This document shows positions 17,785-26,382 of a stretch of 64,000 nucleotides of DNA, piece by piece. Within the stretch, counting starts at the first letter, position 1; each line of letters starts with the position of its first letter. The translations under genes and the position numbers were made by a program. The stretch covers positions 558,001-622,000 of the forward strand of contig NZ_LIVX01000001.1 of the NCBI RefSeq assembly GCF_001905665.1, read 5' to 3'. This DNA is from Streptomyces sp. CB02261. GTDB lineage: Bacteria > Actinomycetota > Actinomycetes > Streptomycetales > Streptomycetaceae. The notes under the pieces were generated by a model, which made no database searches, had not been told where the DNA came from, and saw nothing but the letters and a program-made list of their open reading frames with translations.

Positions 17785-18882
17785 ATGCGGGGGACCCACA
17801 GAATCCTGACCACCATCGCCGCGCTGCTCGCGCTCCAACTCGGCTCGCTCGTCGCGCCGGCGTACGCCTGCGGCTGCGGCGCCATGATCCCGTCCAGGTC
17901 CGAACGCATCGGCGTGGACCGGGAGGAGTCCGCCGTCCGCTGGGACGGACGCACCGAGACCGTCGTCATGCGCTTCCGCGTCCACGGCAACGCCCGGCAC
18001 GCCGCCTGGATCATGCCCGTGCCGAGCCGGGCCGGCGTCACCCTCGGCGACCCGGGACTCTTCGACGCCCTCGAACGGCTCACCGAGCCCGAGCAGCGGG
18101 ACCGCTTCCACTTCTGGCCGCGCGACGGCGACTGGCCGTTCGACCGCGACCACGGCGACGGGGCCGGAGCCCCGCCGCCCGGGGCGGGCGGTGTCGGCGT
18201 CGTCGGCCGCGAGCGGCTCGGGCCCTTCGACGTCGCCCGGCTGACCGCCACCGACCCCGAGGCCCTCGGCACCTGGCTGCGGACCAACGGCTTCGAGCTG
18301 CCCGACCGGCTGACCGGCGCCCTCCGGCCGTACGTGGACCGGAAGTGGGAGTACGTCGCCGTCCGCCTCGCGCCCCAGCGGAAGGACGCCGTCCTCCAGG
18401 GCGAGCTGACGCCGCTGCGCATCACCTTCGCCACCCCCGAACTCGTCTACCCCATGCGGCTCTCCCGCCTCGCGGCGACCGCCCAGACGCTCGGGCTCTA
18501 CATCCTGGCCGACCACCGGATGGAGCCCCGCTCCCCCATCGGCGGCGACCGCCCGGAGGTGACCTTCGCCGGCCGGATCGAGCGGCCCGAGGGCGCCGTC
18601 GCCGGGCTCGCCGGGGAGCGGCCGGTCCATCTGACGGTCCTGGAGCAGGAGTTCCCGAACCCGGCCCGCATCGACGACGACCACCATCTGCGGGTCGTCG
18701 CCGACACCCCGTACCGCCGGGTCGAGTACACCGACCGGCTCCTGACCGTCGCCGGCGGCATCCCGGTGTGGCTCCTCACGGTGGGCGGCGGCCTGCTGCT
18801 CGCGGTGGTCACGGCGCTGCTGCTCGTCCGCGCGGCACGGCGTCGCCCCGCGGTGGACACCGGTGTACGTTCGGTGACATGA
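17785..18882 (+). CDS. DUF2330 secreted membrane-anchored protein
   Basis: 365 residues: signal peptide ending at APAYA with CGCGAMIPS right after it, which is the usual start of mature DUF2330 proteins; the motif AAWIMPVPS; and a C-terminal transmembrane segment (VWLLTVGGGLLLAVVTALLLVRA) with a basic tail. Function of the family is unknown; an extracellular domain held at the membrane is expected. It overlaps the following O-methyltransferase by ATGA. No clear Shine-Dalgarno precedes the ATG. Confidence 0.82.
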   Translation: MRGTHRILTTIAALLALQLGSLVAPAYACGCGAMIPSRSERIGVDREESAVRWDGRTETVVMRFRVHGNARHAAWIMPVPSRAGVTLGDPGLFDALERLTEPEQRDRFHFWPRDGDWPFDRDHGDGAGAPPPGAGGVGVVGRERLGPFDVARLTATDPEALGTWLRTNGFELPDRLTGALRPYVDRKWEYVAVRLAPQRKDAVLQGELTPLRITFATPELVYPMRLSRLAATAQTLGLYILADHRMEPRSPIGGDRPEVTFAGRIERPEGAVAGLAGERPVHLTVLEQEFPNPARIDDDHHLRVVADTPYRRVEYTDRLLTVAGGIPVWLLTVGGGLLLAVVTALLLVRAARRRPAVDTGVRSVT

Positions 18883-19547
18883 CGAACCCTCAGTGGAACG
18901 CGGTCGACGAGTACTTCAGCCGGACGATCGCACCGGCCGACGACGCGCTCACGGCCGCGCTCGCCGCCTCCACGGCGGCCGGCCTGCCCGAGATCGCCGT
19001 CGCGCCGAACCAGGGAAAGCTGCTCCATCTGCTCGCCGGGATGCAGGGCGCCCGGAACATCCTGGAGATCGGCACCCTCGGCGGCTACAGCACGATCTGG
19101 CTGGCCCGCGCCCTGCCGGCCGACGGCCGCCTGATCACCCTGGAGTACGACCCCGCCCACGCGGACGTCGCCCGCGCCAACATCGCCCGCGCCGGCCTCG
19201 ACAAGATCGTCGAGGTGCGCACGGGCGCCGCCCTGGACAGCCTGCCGGTCCTGGAGGCGGAGGGCGCGGGCCCGTTCGACCTGGTCTTCATCGACGCGGA
19301 CAAGGTCAACAACCCGCGCTACGTGGAGTGGGCCCTGAAGCTCTCGCGGCCCGGCACCGTGATCATCGTCGACAACGTGGTGCGCGGCGGAAGGATCACC
19401 ACCGCGCAGCCGGACGACCCGGCGATCACCGGCACCCGCGAGCTGTTCGACCTCGTCGCCCGCGAACCCCGCCTGGACGCGACCGCCCTCCAGACGGTCG
19501 GCACGAAGGGCTACGACGGCCTGCTCCTGGCCCGCGTGATCGGCTGA
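18879..19547 (+). CDS. O-methyltransferase, catechol-type family 3
   Basis: 222 residues. The motifs ILEIGTLGGYSTIWLARAL (SAM binding), LITLEYDPAHADVARANI, FDLVFIDADKVNNPRYVEWAL (metal-binding Asp) and VIIVDNVVRGG are those of cation-dependent O-methyltransferases acting on catechol-like substrates. ATG at 18879 overlaps the DUF2330 stop. The substrate is not evident from the neighbours. Confidence 0.9.
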   Translation: MTNPQWNAVDEYFSRTIAPADDALTAALAASTAAGLPEIAVAPNQGKLLHLLAGMQGARNILEIGTLGGYSTIWLARALPADGRLITLEYDPAHADVARANIARAGLDKIVEVRTGAALDSLPVLEAEGAGPFDLVFIDADKVNNPRYVEWALKLSRPGTVIIVDNVVRGGRITTAQPDDPAITGTRELFDLVAREPRLDATALQTVGTKGYDGLLLARVIG

Positions 19548-19626
19548 CGGGCGCGCACGGCCGCGGAGCCACCCGCGCGTGGCCGGCTGACGGCTTCCTC
19601 GGCCGACCGCGCGAACCGCCGCGCGG

Positions 19627-20784
19627 TCAGCCGGCCGCCCGCCCCCCGCCCCGCCGCCAGCCCACGAACAGCGGCACCTCGCCCGTGCGGTCGAGGACGA
19701 CCACCCCGAAGGGCCGGTCGAAGGCGATGCGCTCCACCACCTGGCGGGGCCGGGCGGCGCTGCGGGTCATCGTGACCTGGGTGACGGCCGCGGCCTCCAC
19801 CCCCTCCTCGACGACCTCGACCACCGCCTCCTGCACGACCTTGTCGATGTACAGGTCCGCCGCGGAAAGCCCCGAGAACTCGGCCCCGGGCCCCAGTGCC
19901 CGGGTGACGCCGAGCGCGGCCAGGTGCGCGTTCGCGTCGGTCTTCGTACGGAGGGTGAACCGCGGCAGGGCGAGGTCGGCGGAGCCGGCGGCGAGCGGCC
20001 GCCGCTCAGGGGGCGCGGCCCAGGCGGCCGGCACCACGTCGGCGGGCCCGGCCCCCGGTGCGCCGAGCACGAACCGTACGCGGACGCCCCCGTCCCCCGC
20101 GCAGGGAAGCTCGACGACGGTGGCCCCGCCCACGTACCAGGCCCACCCGGCCGGGATCCGCTGCCGCATGGTCGGTACGGGCCGGGTGACGCCGTCCCCG
20201 TCGGTGAAGGGCTCGTCGCGGGTGAGGTGCACGGGGAAGGCGGTCAGCCAGGGCGCCTTGAGGGCGAGGGCGTTGAGCAGGACGAGGTCCTCGGACCCGT
20301 CGAGCCCGAGCGGCAGCCGCTCGACGCGCCCACCGGTGGCGGCCCGTACCCAGGCGTCCAGTTCGGCCTGGGTGTCGGGGAGTTCACCGAAGGACATGTC
20401 GTCCGTCGCCCCGAAGACGTCATCGGGCAGCGCGAACGCGACCGCTCCGGGCAGCAGCCCGAACGTCACGTCGGGCAGCCCCCGCTTGAACGCGTCGAGC
20501 ACCGGCACCGTGCTCCACACCCCGGTCGCGACCCCGACCGCGCCCGTCCCGCCGATCCACCGCCCGACCCGGGTCACGGCCTCACCCGCCGCCTCGCCCT
20601 CGACCCCGAGCAGGCCCCGCAGCTCGTCGGCGGTCGCACCCCGCGCCCCGGAGGCGACGGCCCCGAGCGCCAGCCACAGCCCCACGGGCGAGACGACGAA
20701 GTCCCCGTCCCCCAGGCAGGGCAACCAGCGAACCGCGAGGGCCCGCACCGCGTCGGCCCCGAGGTCGGTCGGGCTCTGGGTCAT
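19627..20784 (-). CDS. Serpin-family protease inhibitor
   Basis: 385 residues. The serpin signature FDRPFGVVVLDRTGEVPLFVG is near the C-terminus, and the hinge region before the reactive-centre loop reads EAVVEVVEEGVEAAAVTQVTM, which keeps the small residues needed for loop insertion. No signal peptide is visible, so it is probably cytoplasmic. The ATG at 20784 has GGAGG upstream on its strand. It is divergent from a small monooxygenase gene with only 12 bp between the two start codons. Bacterial serpins are uncommon; whether this one is inhibitory needs testing. Confidence 0.87.
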   Translation of the reverse strand: MTQSPTDLGADAVRALAVRWLPCLGDGDFVVSPVGLWLALGAVASGARGATADELRGLLGVEGEAAGEAVTRVGRWIGGTGAVGVATGVWSTVPVLDAFKRGLPDVTFGLLPGAVAFALPDDVFGATDDMSFGELPDTQAELDAWVRAATGGRVERLPLGLDGSEDLVLLNALALKAPWLTAFPVHLTRDEPFTDGDGVTRPVPTMRQRIPAGWAWYVGGATVVELPCAGDGGVRVRFVLGAPGAGPADVVPAAWAAPPERRPLAAGSADLALPRFTLRTKTDANAHLAALGVTRALGPGAEFSGLSAADLYIDKVVQEAVVEVVEEGVEAAAVTQVTMTRSAARPRQVVERIAFDRPFGVVVLDRTGEVPLFVGWRRGGGRAAG

Positions 20785-20796
20785 ATCCTGGCCTCC

Positions 20797-21123
20797 ATGA
20801 GCATCGTGAAGATCAACGTCCTGACCGTCCCGGCCGAGCAGCGCGAGGTGCTCGAACAGCGGTTCGCGTCGCGGGCCGGGGCCGTCGAGGGCTCCGACGG
20901 GTTCGAGTGGTTCGAGCTGCTGCGCCCCGTGGAGGGCACCGACCAGTACCTGGTGTACACCCGGTGGCGCAGTGAGGAGGACTTCCAGGCGTGGATGAAC
21001 GGTTCCATGAAGGCCGCGCACCAGGGCGGCGGTGAGGGAGGCGGCGAGCGGCCGAAGCCCGCCGCCTCCGGGTCCACGCTGTGGTCCTTCGAGGTCGTCC
21101 AGCAGGCGTCGCCCAAGAGCTGA
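20797..21123 (+). CDS. Antibiotic-biosynthesis-monooxygenase (ABM) / heme-degrading-like small protein
   Basis: 108 residues beginning MSIVKINVLTVP, with the ferredoxin-like dimeric barrel pattern (FEWFELLRPVEGTDQYLVYTRWRSEEDFQAWM) of the ABM superfamily. Members include quinone-forming monooxygenases and heme-degrading proteins. No Shine-Dalgarno is visible before the ATG, so translation may be leaderless. A CATATC at 20782-20787 is placed correctly for a -10. Confidence 0.8.
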   Translation: MSIVKINVLTVPAEQREVLEQRFASRAGAVEGSDGFEWFELLRPVEGTDQYLVYTRWRSEEDFQAWMNGSMKAAHQGGGEGGGERPKPAASGSTLWSFEVVQQASPKS

Positions 21124-21175
21124 CCCGAAGAAACCGGGCTGCGTCCCTCGCCGTGCGCGCCGCACAATGGCGCGC

Positions 21176-21652
21176 ATGACCTGGACCTTCATCCCCGAGC
21201 GCGTCGACACCCCGGACGCGACCTCCCTGCGCCGCGACTACTACGACGACGTCGCGAGCCGCTACTGGAAGCGCCCCGCGACCGAGGCGGAGATCGACGC
21301 GGGGCTGGCGGACGACGGGGTCGAGCGGCTGACCCCGCCGACCGGCCGGTTCCTCGTCGCGCGGTACGAGGGGAAGGCGGCCGGCTGCGGCGGAGTGGTG
21401 CTGCTCGACGGGGAGCGCGCCGAGCTGACCAGGGTGTTCCTGCGTCACGCCTTTCGCGGCCTCGGCGGCGCAGGCCTCCTCATGGACCGGCTTGAGGACG
21501 CGGCCCGTGCGCTCGGCGCGCGCCGGATGGTCCTCAACACTCGCCTGGACCTGGTCGAGGCGCGCGCCCTGTACACCCGGCACGGGTACGCGGAGATCCC
21601 GGCGTACTGCACGGGTCCGTACATGGACGTCTGGTACGGCAAGGAACTCTGA
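21176..21652 (+). CDS. GNAT-family N-acetyltransferase
   Basis: 158 residues. The acetyl-CoA-binding motif A is RVFLRHAFRGLGGAGLLMDRLEDAARALG (the R/Q-x-x-G-x-G/A pattern is present), followed by NTRLDLVEARALYTRHGYAEI, the usual end of the GNAT core. The acceptor is unknown. ATG at 21176 is used; an in-frame ATG 9 bp earlier is possible. Confidence 0.87.
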   Translation: MTWTFIPERVDTPDATSLRRDYYDDVASRYWKRPATEAEIDAGLADDGVERLTPPTGRFLVARYEGKAAGCGGVVLLDGERAELTRVFLRHAFRGLGGAGLLMDRLEDAARALGARRMVLNTRLDLVEARALYTRHGYAEIPAYCTGPYMDVWYGKEL

Positions 21653-21773
21653 CCTGCCCCCGGCCGCCCCGGCCCTGGGCCGTCAGCGTTTCCACCCGCC
21701 GGTGCTGAGCTGTCGTCATGCGGGGCTGAGACGGCACGGTCGGGCCTTCTCCAGGCGTGGCGAACGGCGCCGG

Positions 21774-23843
21774 TCAGGTGTGGTGGTCGCCGGGCGGATC
21801 CTGGGTGTGCGGCCGTTCCCCGTCCGAGCCGCAGAGTTCCGCCGTCAGTTCCTCCACGAGCTGGACGAGGTCGGTGGGCCGGTCCGGTCCCCACCAGTCG
21901 CCGAGGAGTTCGGCGAGGGACTCCTCCCGCGCCTTGGCCAGCTTCGTCGCCGCCTGGACGCCCTCCTCGGTGAGGATCAGCTGGAGCCCCTCCCGCGTGA
22001 CCAGACGCCGTTCCTCCACCTGCCGGGACGCCTCCGTGATCGCCCGCAGCGGTACCGGCACGGTCTCGGCGAGCCGGGCGGGTTCGACGGTCCCGTGGCG
22101 GCGGACCCGGAGCAGCAGCCAGCTCGCGGCGGGCAGCAGGTCGAGGCCGGCGCGGGCGGTGATCTTCTCGTATATCGCCTTGCGTCCCGCGCGGGAGCCG
22201 AGGACGGACAGGGCGCGGGCGCACTCGTCGTGCGAGGAGCGTTCGACGGGGTTGGAGGCCAGTGTCTGGCTGGTGTCGGGCGCGGTGACCGAGACCCGCA
22301 GCTTGTCCTCCTTGAGGAACCAGGCGACGACGAAGGCGACGAGGACGACGGGCGCCGCGTACAGGAAGACGTCCGTGATGGAGGTGGCGTACGCGTGGAG
22401 GACGGAGGGGCGGAGCGCGGCCGGCAGTTCGGTGAGGGTGCGCGGGTCGGCGGCGATCCGGTCGGGGCCGGTGCCGGGCGGCAGCTGCTGTCCGGAGGCG
22501 GCGGCTCCGGCGAAGACCTCGTCGAGCTTGTGGGTGAGCCTGCTGGTGAAGATCGTGCCGAAGACGGCGACGCCGAAGGACGCTCCGATGGAACGGAAGA
22601 AGGTGGCCCCGGAGGTGGCGACGCCGAGGTCCTCGTACGAGACGGCGTTCTGCACGACCAGGACGAGGACCTGCATGACGAGGCCGAGTCCGGCACCGAA
22701 GACGAAGAAGGAGACGCTCATCGCCCAGGTGGAGCTGGTCTCCGTGAGCTCGTTGAGCAGGAGCAGCCCGAGGCCGGTGAGGCCGGTGCCGGTGATCGGG
22801 AAGACCTTCCAGCGGCCCGTACGGGAGACGATCTGGCCGGAGGCGGTCGAGGTGATCAGCATGCCGGCGACCATCGGCAGCATGTGGACGCCGGACATGG
22901 TCGGGGTGACGCCCTGGACGACTTGGAGGAACGTCGGCAGGTAGGTCATGGCGCCGAACATCGCGAAGCCGACGACGAAGCTGATGACCGAGACCAGGGT
23001 GAAGGTCCGGATCCTGAACAGCTTGAGCGGCAGCACGGGCTCGACCGCCCGCCGTTCGACTTGGACGAACCAGACGAGGAGTACGGCTCCGAGGACGGCG
23101 AGGCCGATGATCTGCGCCGATCCCCACGCCCACGTGGTGCCGCCGAGGGAGGCCACGAGGACCAGGCAGGTGGCGACGGAGGCGATGAGGAAGGTGCCGA
23201 GGTAGTCGATGGTGTGCCGGGTCGGACGCACCGGGATGTGCAGCACGGCCGCGATCACGAACAGGGCGACGATCCCGATCGGCAGGTTGATGTAGAACAC
23301 CCAGCGCCAGGAGAGGTGCTGGGTGAAGAGCCCGCCGAGCAGCGGGCCGAGGACGCTGGTGGTGCCGAAGACGGCGCCGAAGAGGCCCTGGTACTTGCCG
23401 CGCTCGCGGGGCGACACGAGGTCGCCGACGATCGCCATGGACAGCACCATGAGGCCGCCGCCGCCGACGCCCTGCACCGCGCGGAAGCCGATGAGCTGCG
23501 GCATGTTCTGGGCGATGCCGCAGAGGGCGGAGCCGATGAGGAAGAGGACGATGGCCGCCTGGAAGAGTTTCTTGCGCCCGTACTGGTCGCCGAGCTTGCC
23601 CCACAGGGGGGTCGCGGCGGTGGACGCCAGCATGTAGGCGGTGACCACCCAGGAGAGGTGCTCCATGCCGCCGAGCTCGCTCACGATGGTCGGCAGCGCG
23701 GTCGAGACGATGGTCTGGTCGAGCGCGGCGAGGAGCATCCCGAGGAGCAGCGCGCCGATCGCGACGAGGACGGTGCGGTGGCTCTGCCCCTCCCCGGGCA
23801 TGGGGGCGCCGCCGAGCTGGGAGGTGCTTGCTTCCTGGGCCAT
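21774..23843 (-). CDS. DHA2-type MFS exporter with C-terminal winged-helix (MarR-like) domain
   Basis: 689 residues from the ATG at 23843, chosen because GAGGAG lies 7 bp upstream; a weaker ATG at 23906 would add 21 residues. The first ~500 residues have the 14-helix drug:H+ antiporter layout (ALDQTIVSTALPTIVSELGG motif C/D1 region, GKLGDQYGRKK motif A, LGPLLGGLF). After helix 14, about 180 cytosolic residues contain TSRAGRKAIYEKITARAGLDLLP-like and REGLQLILTEEGV stretches typical of a MarR winged helix. A transporter that also carries a DNA-binding-like domain is unusual. Drug or metabolite export is likely. Confidence 0.85.
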   Translation of the reverse strand: MAQEASTSQLGGAPMPGEGQSHRTVLVAIGALLLGMLLAALDQTIVSTALPTIVSELGGMEHLSWVVTAYMLASTAATPLWGKLGDQYGRKKLFQAAIVLFLIGSALCGIAQNMPQLIGFRAVQGVGGGGLMVLSMAIVGDLVSPRERGKYQGLFGAVFGTTSVLGPLLGGLFTQHLSWRWVFYINLPIGIVALFVIAAVLHIPVRPTRHTIDYLGTFLIASVATCLVLVASLGGTTWAWGSAQIIGLAVLGAVLLVWFVQVERRAVEPVLPLKLFRIRTFTLVSVISFVVGFAMFGAMTYLPTFLQVVQGVTPTMSGVHMLPMVAGMLITSTASGQIVSRTGRWKVFPITGTGLTGLGLLLLNELTETSSTWAMSVSFFVFGAGLGLVMQVLVLVVQNAVSYEDLGVATSGATFFRSIGASFGVAVFGTIFTSRLTHKLDEVFAGAAASGQQLPPGTGPDRIAADPRTLTELPAALRPSVLHAYATSITDVFLYAAPVVLVAFVVAWFLKEDKLRVSVTAPDTSQTLASNPVERSSHDECARALSVLGSRAGRKAIYEKITARAGLDLLPAASWLLLRVRRHGTVEPARLAETVPVPLRAITEASRQVEERRLVTREGLQLILTEEGVQAATKLAKAREESLAELLGDWWGPDRPTDLVQLVEELTAELCGSDGERPHTQDPPGDHHT

Positions 23844-24014
23844 GGGCGTCTCCTCGGGCGTCTCGTCGGGCGTCCCTCCGGACGGCCCATGGGACGGCGT
23901 CTCCATCCTGGTCCGAATGTCCGGTTATGGCCTCCGGAGGGGCACGGCCGTTCGCCCACAGGAAGGGGGTGGGCTGCATAATCGCTCGCAGTTGTATCGG
24001 GGAGGGGACCCATC

Positions 24015-25259
24015 ATGACCGGACACATCTGTCCTGAATGCGGTGTACACAGACCTGGCTGCGCCTGCGCCCGGGCGGAACTCGCGGCGGCCGAGGACTT
24101 CGATCCGCTCCGGATCAGGCCGTACGTGACGCTGGACTCCCCGGAGGACGCGCCGGGCCCGGTGCCCGAGCGGCCGGCTTCGCCGTACGCGGCCGAGGAT
24201 CCGCCGACCTCTTCGCCGTACGACGCCGAGGATCCGCCGACCGCGCGGTTGGCGGCGATCCGGCCGGACGACGGTGCCGTGGGGGCGCCGGGGGCGGGTT
24301 CGTACCAGCCGGCCGGGCGTCCCGCGGCTGGGCAGCCCATGCCTGGGCAGCAGCCGTCAGACCCGTACCCCGCCGGGCATCAGTCCGGGCAGCATCCGTC
24401 GGGCCCGCACCGCGCCGGGAACCAGTCCGGGCAGCATCCGTCCGGGCAGCAGCCCTCGGGCCCGCACCCCGCCGGTGACCACATCTCCGGGCAGCGCCCC
24501 TCGGACCCGTACCCCGCCGGCGGCTCCGCCGGTGACCCCTCCGAGACCATGCCGCTGCTGCTGCGCGGCGTCGGCGACGTGCCGCCGCTCGGCCAGGAGC
24601 GGGAGCGGGGCCGTGGGCGCAGGCGGGGCCTGGTGGTCGCGGCGGTGGCCGCAGTCGCCGTGGCGGGCACGGCTGCCCTGGCGGCGGCCGTGCTGGGCGG
24701 CGGGGACGAGGCCGAGGACCGGGCGGCCGTGCCCGAGGTGACCACGAGCGCGTCCCTGAACCTCGCCGTCTCCGAGGAGCCGTCCCCGACCCCGTCCTCC
24801 TCGTCCGCGAGCCCGGAGCCGACCTCGTCCTCCCCCACCCCGCGCATGACGTCCGCGTCGCCGACGCCCACCCCGTCCGCGACCCCCACCACCGCGTCGC
24901 CCAGCGCCTCGCCGAGCCCCACGGGCGCCGGGGCCCCGCCGGCGTCCCCCTCCACGTCGGCGCCGACGACCGCGCCGACGCCGACGGCACCGACCACGGC
25001 GCCCCCGCCGACGGAGTCCCCGGACGAGGAGGAGGCGCCGACGCTGAGCCTCGGCTCCACCGGGTCCGAGGTGCGGGAGCTCCAGCGGCGGCTGACGGCC
25101 GTGTGGGTCTACCGCGGCCGCATCGACGGGAAGTACGACGAGGACGTCCGGGACGCGGTGGCCCTCTACCAGGTCTGGCTGTACATCCAGGGAGACCCGG
25201 AGGGCGTGTACGGCTCCGAGACGCGCCGGACGCTGGAGCAGAACACCCCCGACATCTGA
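24015..25259 (+). CDS. Membrane-anchored peptidoglycan-binding domain protein
   Basis: 414 residues. An N-terminal zinc-ribbon-like CPECGVHRPGCACA (residues 6-19) is followed by a Pro/Gln/His repeat region (SGQHPSGPH type, about 120-170), a transmembrane helix (GLVVAAVAAVAVAGTAALAAAVLG, about 207-230), a Pro/Ser/Thr-rich wall-spanning linker, and a C-terminal PG_binding_1 domain (LSLGSTGSEVRELQRRL). The topology puts the PG domain outside. GGGGAGGGG precedes the ATG, and a CATAAT -10-like sequence lies at 23977-23982. Confidence 0.85.
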   Translation: MTGHICPECGVHRPGCACARAELAAAEDFDPLRIRPYVTLDSPEDAPGPVPERPASPYAAEDPPTSSPYDAEDPPTARLAAIRPDDGAVGAPGAGSYQPAGRPAAGQPMPGQQPSDPYPAGHQSGQHPSGPHRAGNQSGQHPSGQQPSGPHPAGDHISGQRPSDPYPAGGSAGDPSETMPLLLRGVGDVPPLGQERERGRGRRRGLVVAAVAAVAVAGTAALAAAVLGGGDEAEDRAAVPEVTTSASLNLAVSEEPSPTPSSSSASPEPTSSSPTPRMTSASPTPTPSATPTTASPSASPSPTGAGAPPASPSTSAPTTAPTPTAPTTAPPPTESPDEEEAPTLSLGSTGSEVRELQRRLTAVWVYRGRIDGKYDEDVRDAVALYQVWLYIQGDPEGVYGSETRRTLEQNTPDI

Positions 25260-25339
25260 GCCGCGCGGCAGGCGGGCCGACGGGGAACGGCCCCGCTCCG
25301 ATCCCGGCATGCGGACCGGCTGGCCAAGACCGCCCTCGG

Positions 25340-25356
25340 TTTTGTATCGTACAAAA
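25340..25356. promoter_or_regulatory. AT-rich perfect palindrome, candidate operator
   Basis: TTTTGTA and TACAAAA flank TCG, a perfect 7-bp inverted repeat in otherwise very GC-rich DNA. It lies 79 bp before the HAD phosphatase start. The shape is that of a dimeric repressor site (GntR or TetR type), but the cognate regulator is unknown. Confidence 0.5.
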
Positions 25357-25434
25357 ACAAAGTGGCCCCGCCCGCAACCCCTGACCGGTGGGCGGGACCG
25401 CTTCGTTCTCCGCGCCACCCCCTCTGGAGACCCG

Positions 25435-26106
25435 ATGGCTGCCACCACCCCGGCAACGCTCACCGCCCGCGCCCTCCTCCTCGACATGGACGGCACCCTC
25501 GTCAACTCGGACGCCGTCGTCGAGCGCTGCTGGCGGCGCTGGGCGGAGCGACAGGGCCTCGACCCGGCCGCCGTCCTCCAGGTGGTCCACGGCCGCCAGG
25601 GGTACGCGACGATGGCCCTCCTGCTCCCGGACCGGCCGATGGAGGAGAACTACGCCGACAACCGGGTCATGCTCGCCGAGGAGACGGCCGACCTCGACGG
25701 CGTCGCGCCCGTCCCCGGCGCCCCTGCCTTCATGGCCGCGCTCGCGGAGCTGCCGCACGCCCTGGTGACCTCGGCGAACGAGGCACTCGCGCGGGCACGG
25801 ATGAGCGCGGCGGCACTGCCGATGCCGGAGACCCGGGTCACCGCCGAGTGCGTCGGGGCCAGCAAGCCGGACCCCGAGGGCTTCCTCAAGGGCGCGGCCG
25901 AGCTGGGCTTCCACCCCGCGGACTGTGTCGTCTTCGAGGACTCCGAGGCCGGCATCCAGGCGGGCCGCGCGGCCGGCATGCGCGTCGTGGGCGTGGGCCC
26001 GCGCGCGGCGGCCCTCGCGCCGGACCTGCACGTCACGGACCTCACGCACCTGCGGGTCGAGCGAGCCGCCGACGGTTCGATCCTCCTGACGACGGTCCTC
26101 CCGTAG
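25435..26106 (+). CDS. HAD-superfamily sugar-phosphatase-like hydrolase
   Basis: 223 residues with all four HAD motifs: LLLDMDGTLVNSD (nucleophile Asp), LVTSANEAL, SKPDPEGF with Lys, and VVFEDSEAGIQAG. The cap insert is the small helical type of the beta-phosphoglucomutase / sugar-phosphatase subfamily (YfbT/HxpA-like). It dephosphorylates a small sugar phosphate; the exact substrate is unknown. The AT-rich palindrome upstream suggests its own regulator. Confidence 0.88.
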   Translation: MAATTPATLTARALLLDMDGTLVNSDAVVERCWRRWAERQGLDPAAVLQVVHGRQGYATMALLLPDRPMEENYADNRVMLAEETADLDGVAPVPGAPAFMAALAELPHALVTSANEALARARMSAAALPMPETRVTAECVGASKPDPEGFLKGAAELGFHPADCVVFEDSEAGIQAGRAAGMRVVGVGPRAAALAPDLHVTDLTHLRVERAADGSILLTTVLP

Positions 26107-26141
26107 GTTCTTCCGCAGGACGGACCCCACCTCACCACTTC

Positions 26142-26188
26142 CGCACGACGGACCCCGGGCCGGGAACGGCCCGGGGTCTCGTCGTGCG
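26142..26188 (+). terminator. Strong hairpin terminator after the HAD gene
   Basis: CGCACGACGGACCCCGGGCC (26142-26161) pairs across a GGAA loop with the complementary segment to 26188, with one mismatch. It lies 35 bp after the stop at 26106. Confidence 0.85.
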
Positions 26189-26382
26189 TGAACCTCAGCA
26201 GGCCGGGCGGAACCTGGCACTCCATCAGGCACGTCACACCCCTTGATGTGACGTGTCCATGTCGTCACTCTGTTACCTGGCGCACCCCCCAGCGACATCT
26301 CGCGCCGCGACGATGACCGGGCCATCGCCCGGCACCCCCACGGGGACGCCACCCACCGTCCCCCCACCTCAAGGGAGATCAC

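Noticed and set aside
21492..23981. 829-codon rightward open frame opposite the MFS gene
   Set aside because: Antisense shadow with Glu/Asp/Gly-rich low-complexity translation and no start signal; the MFS motifs are on the other strand.
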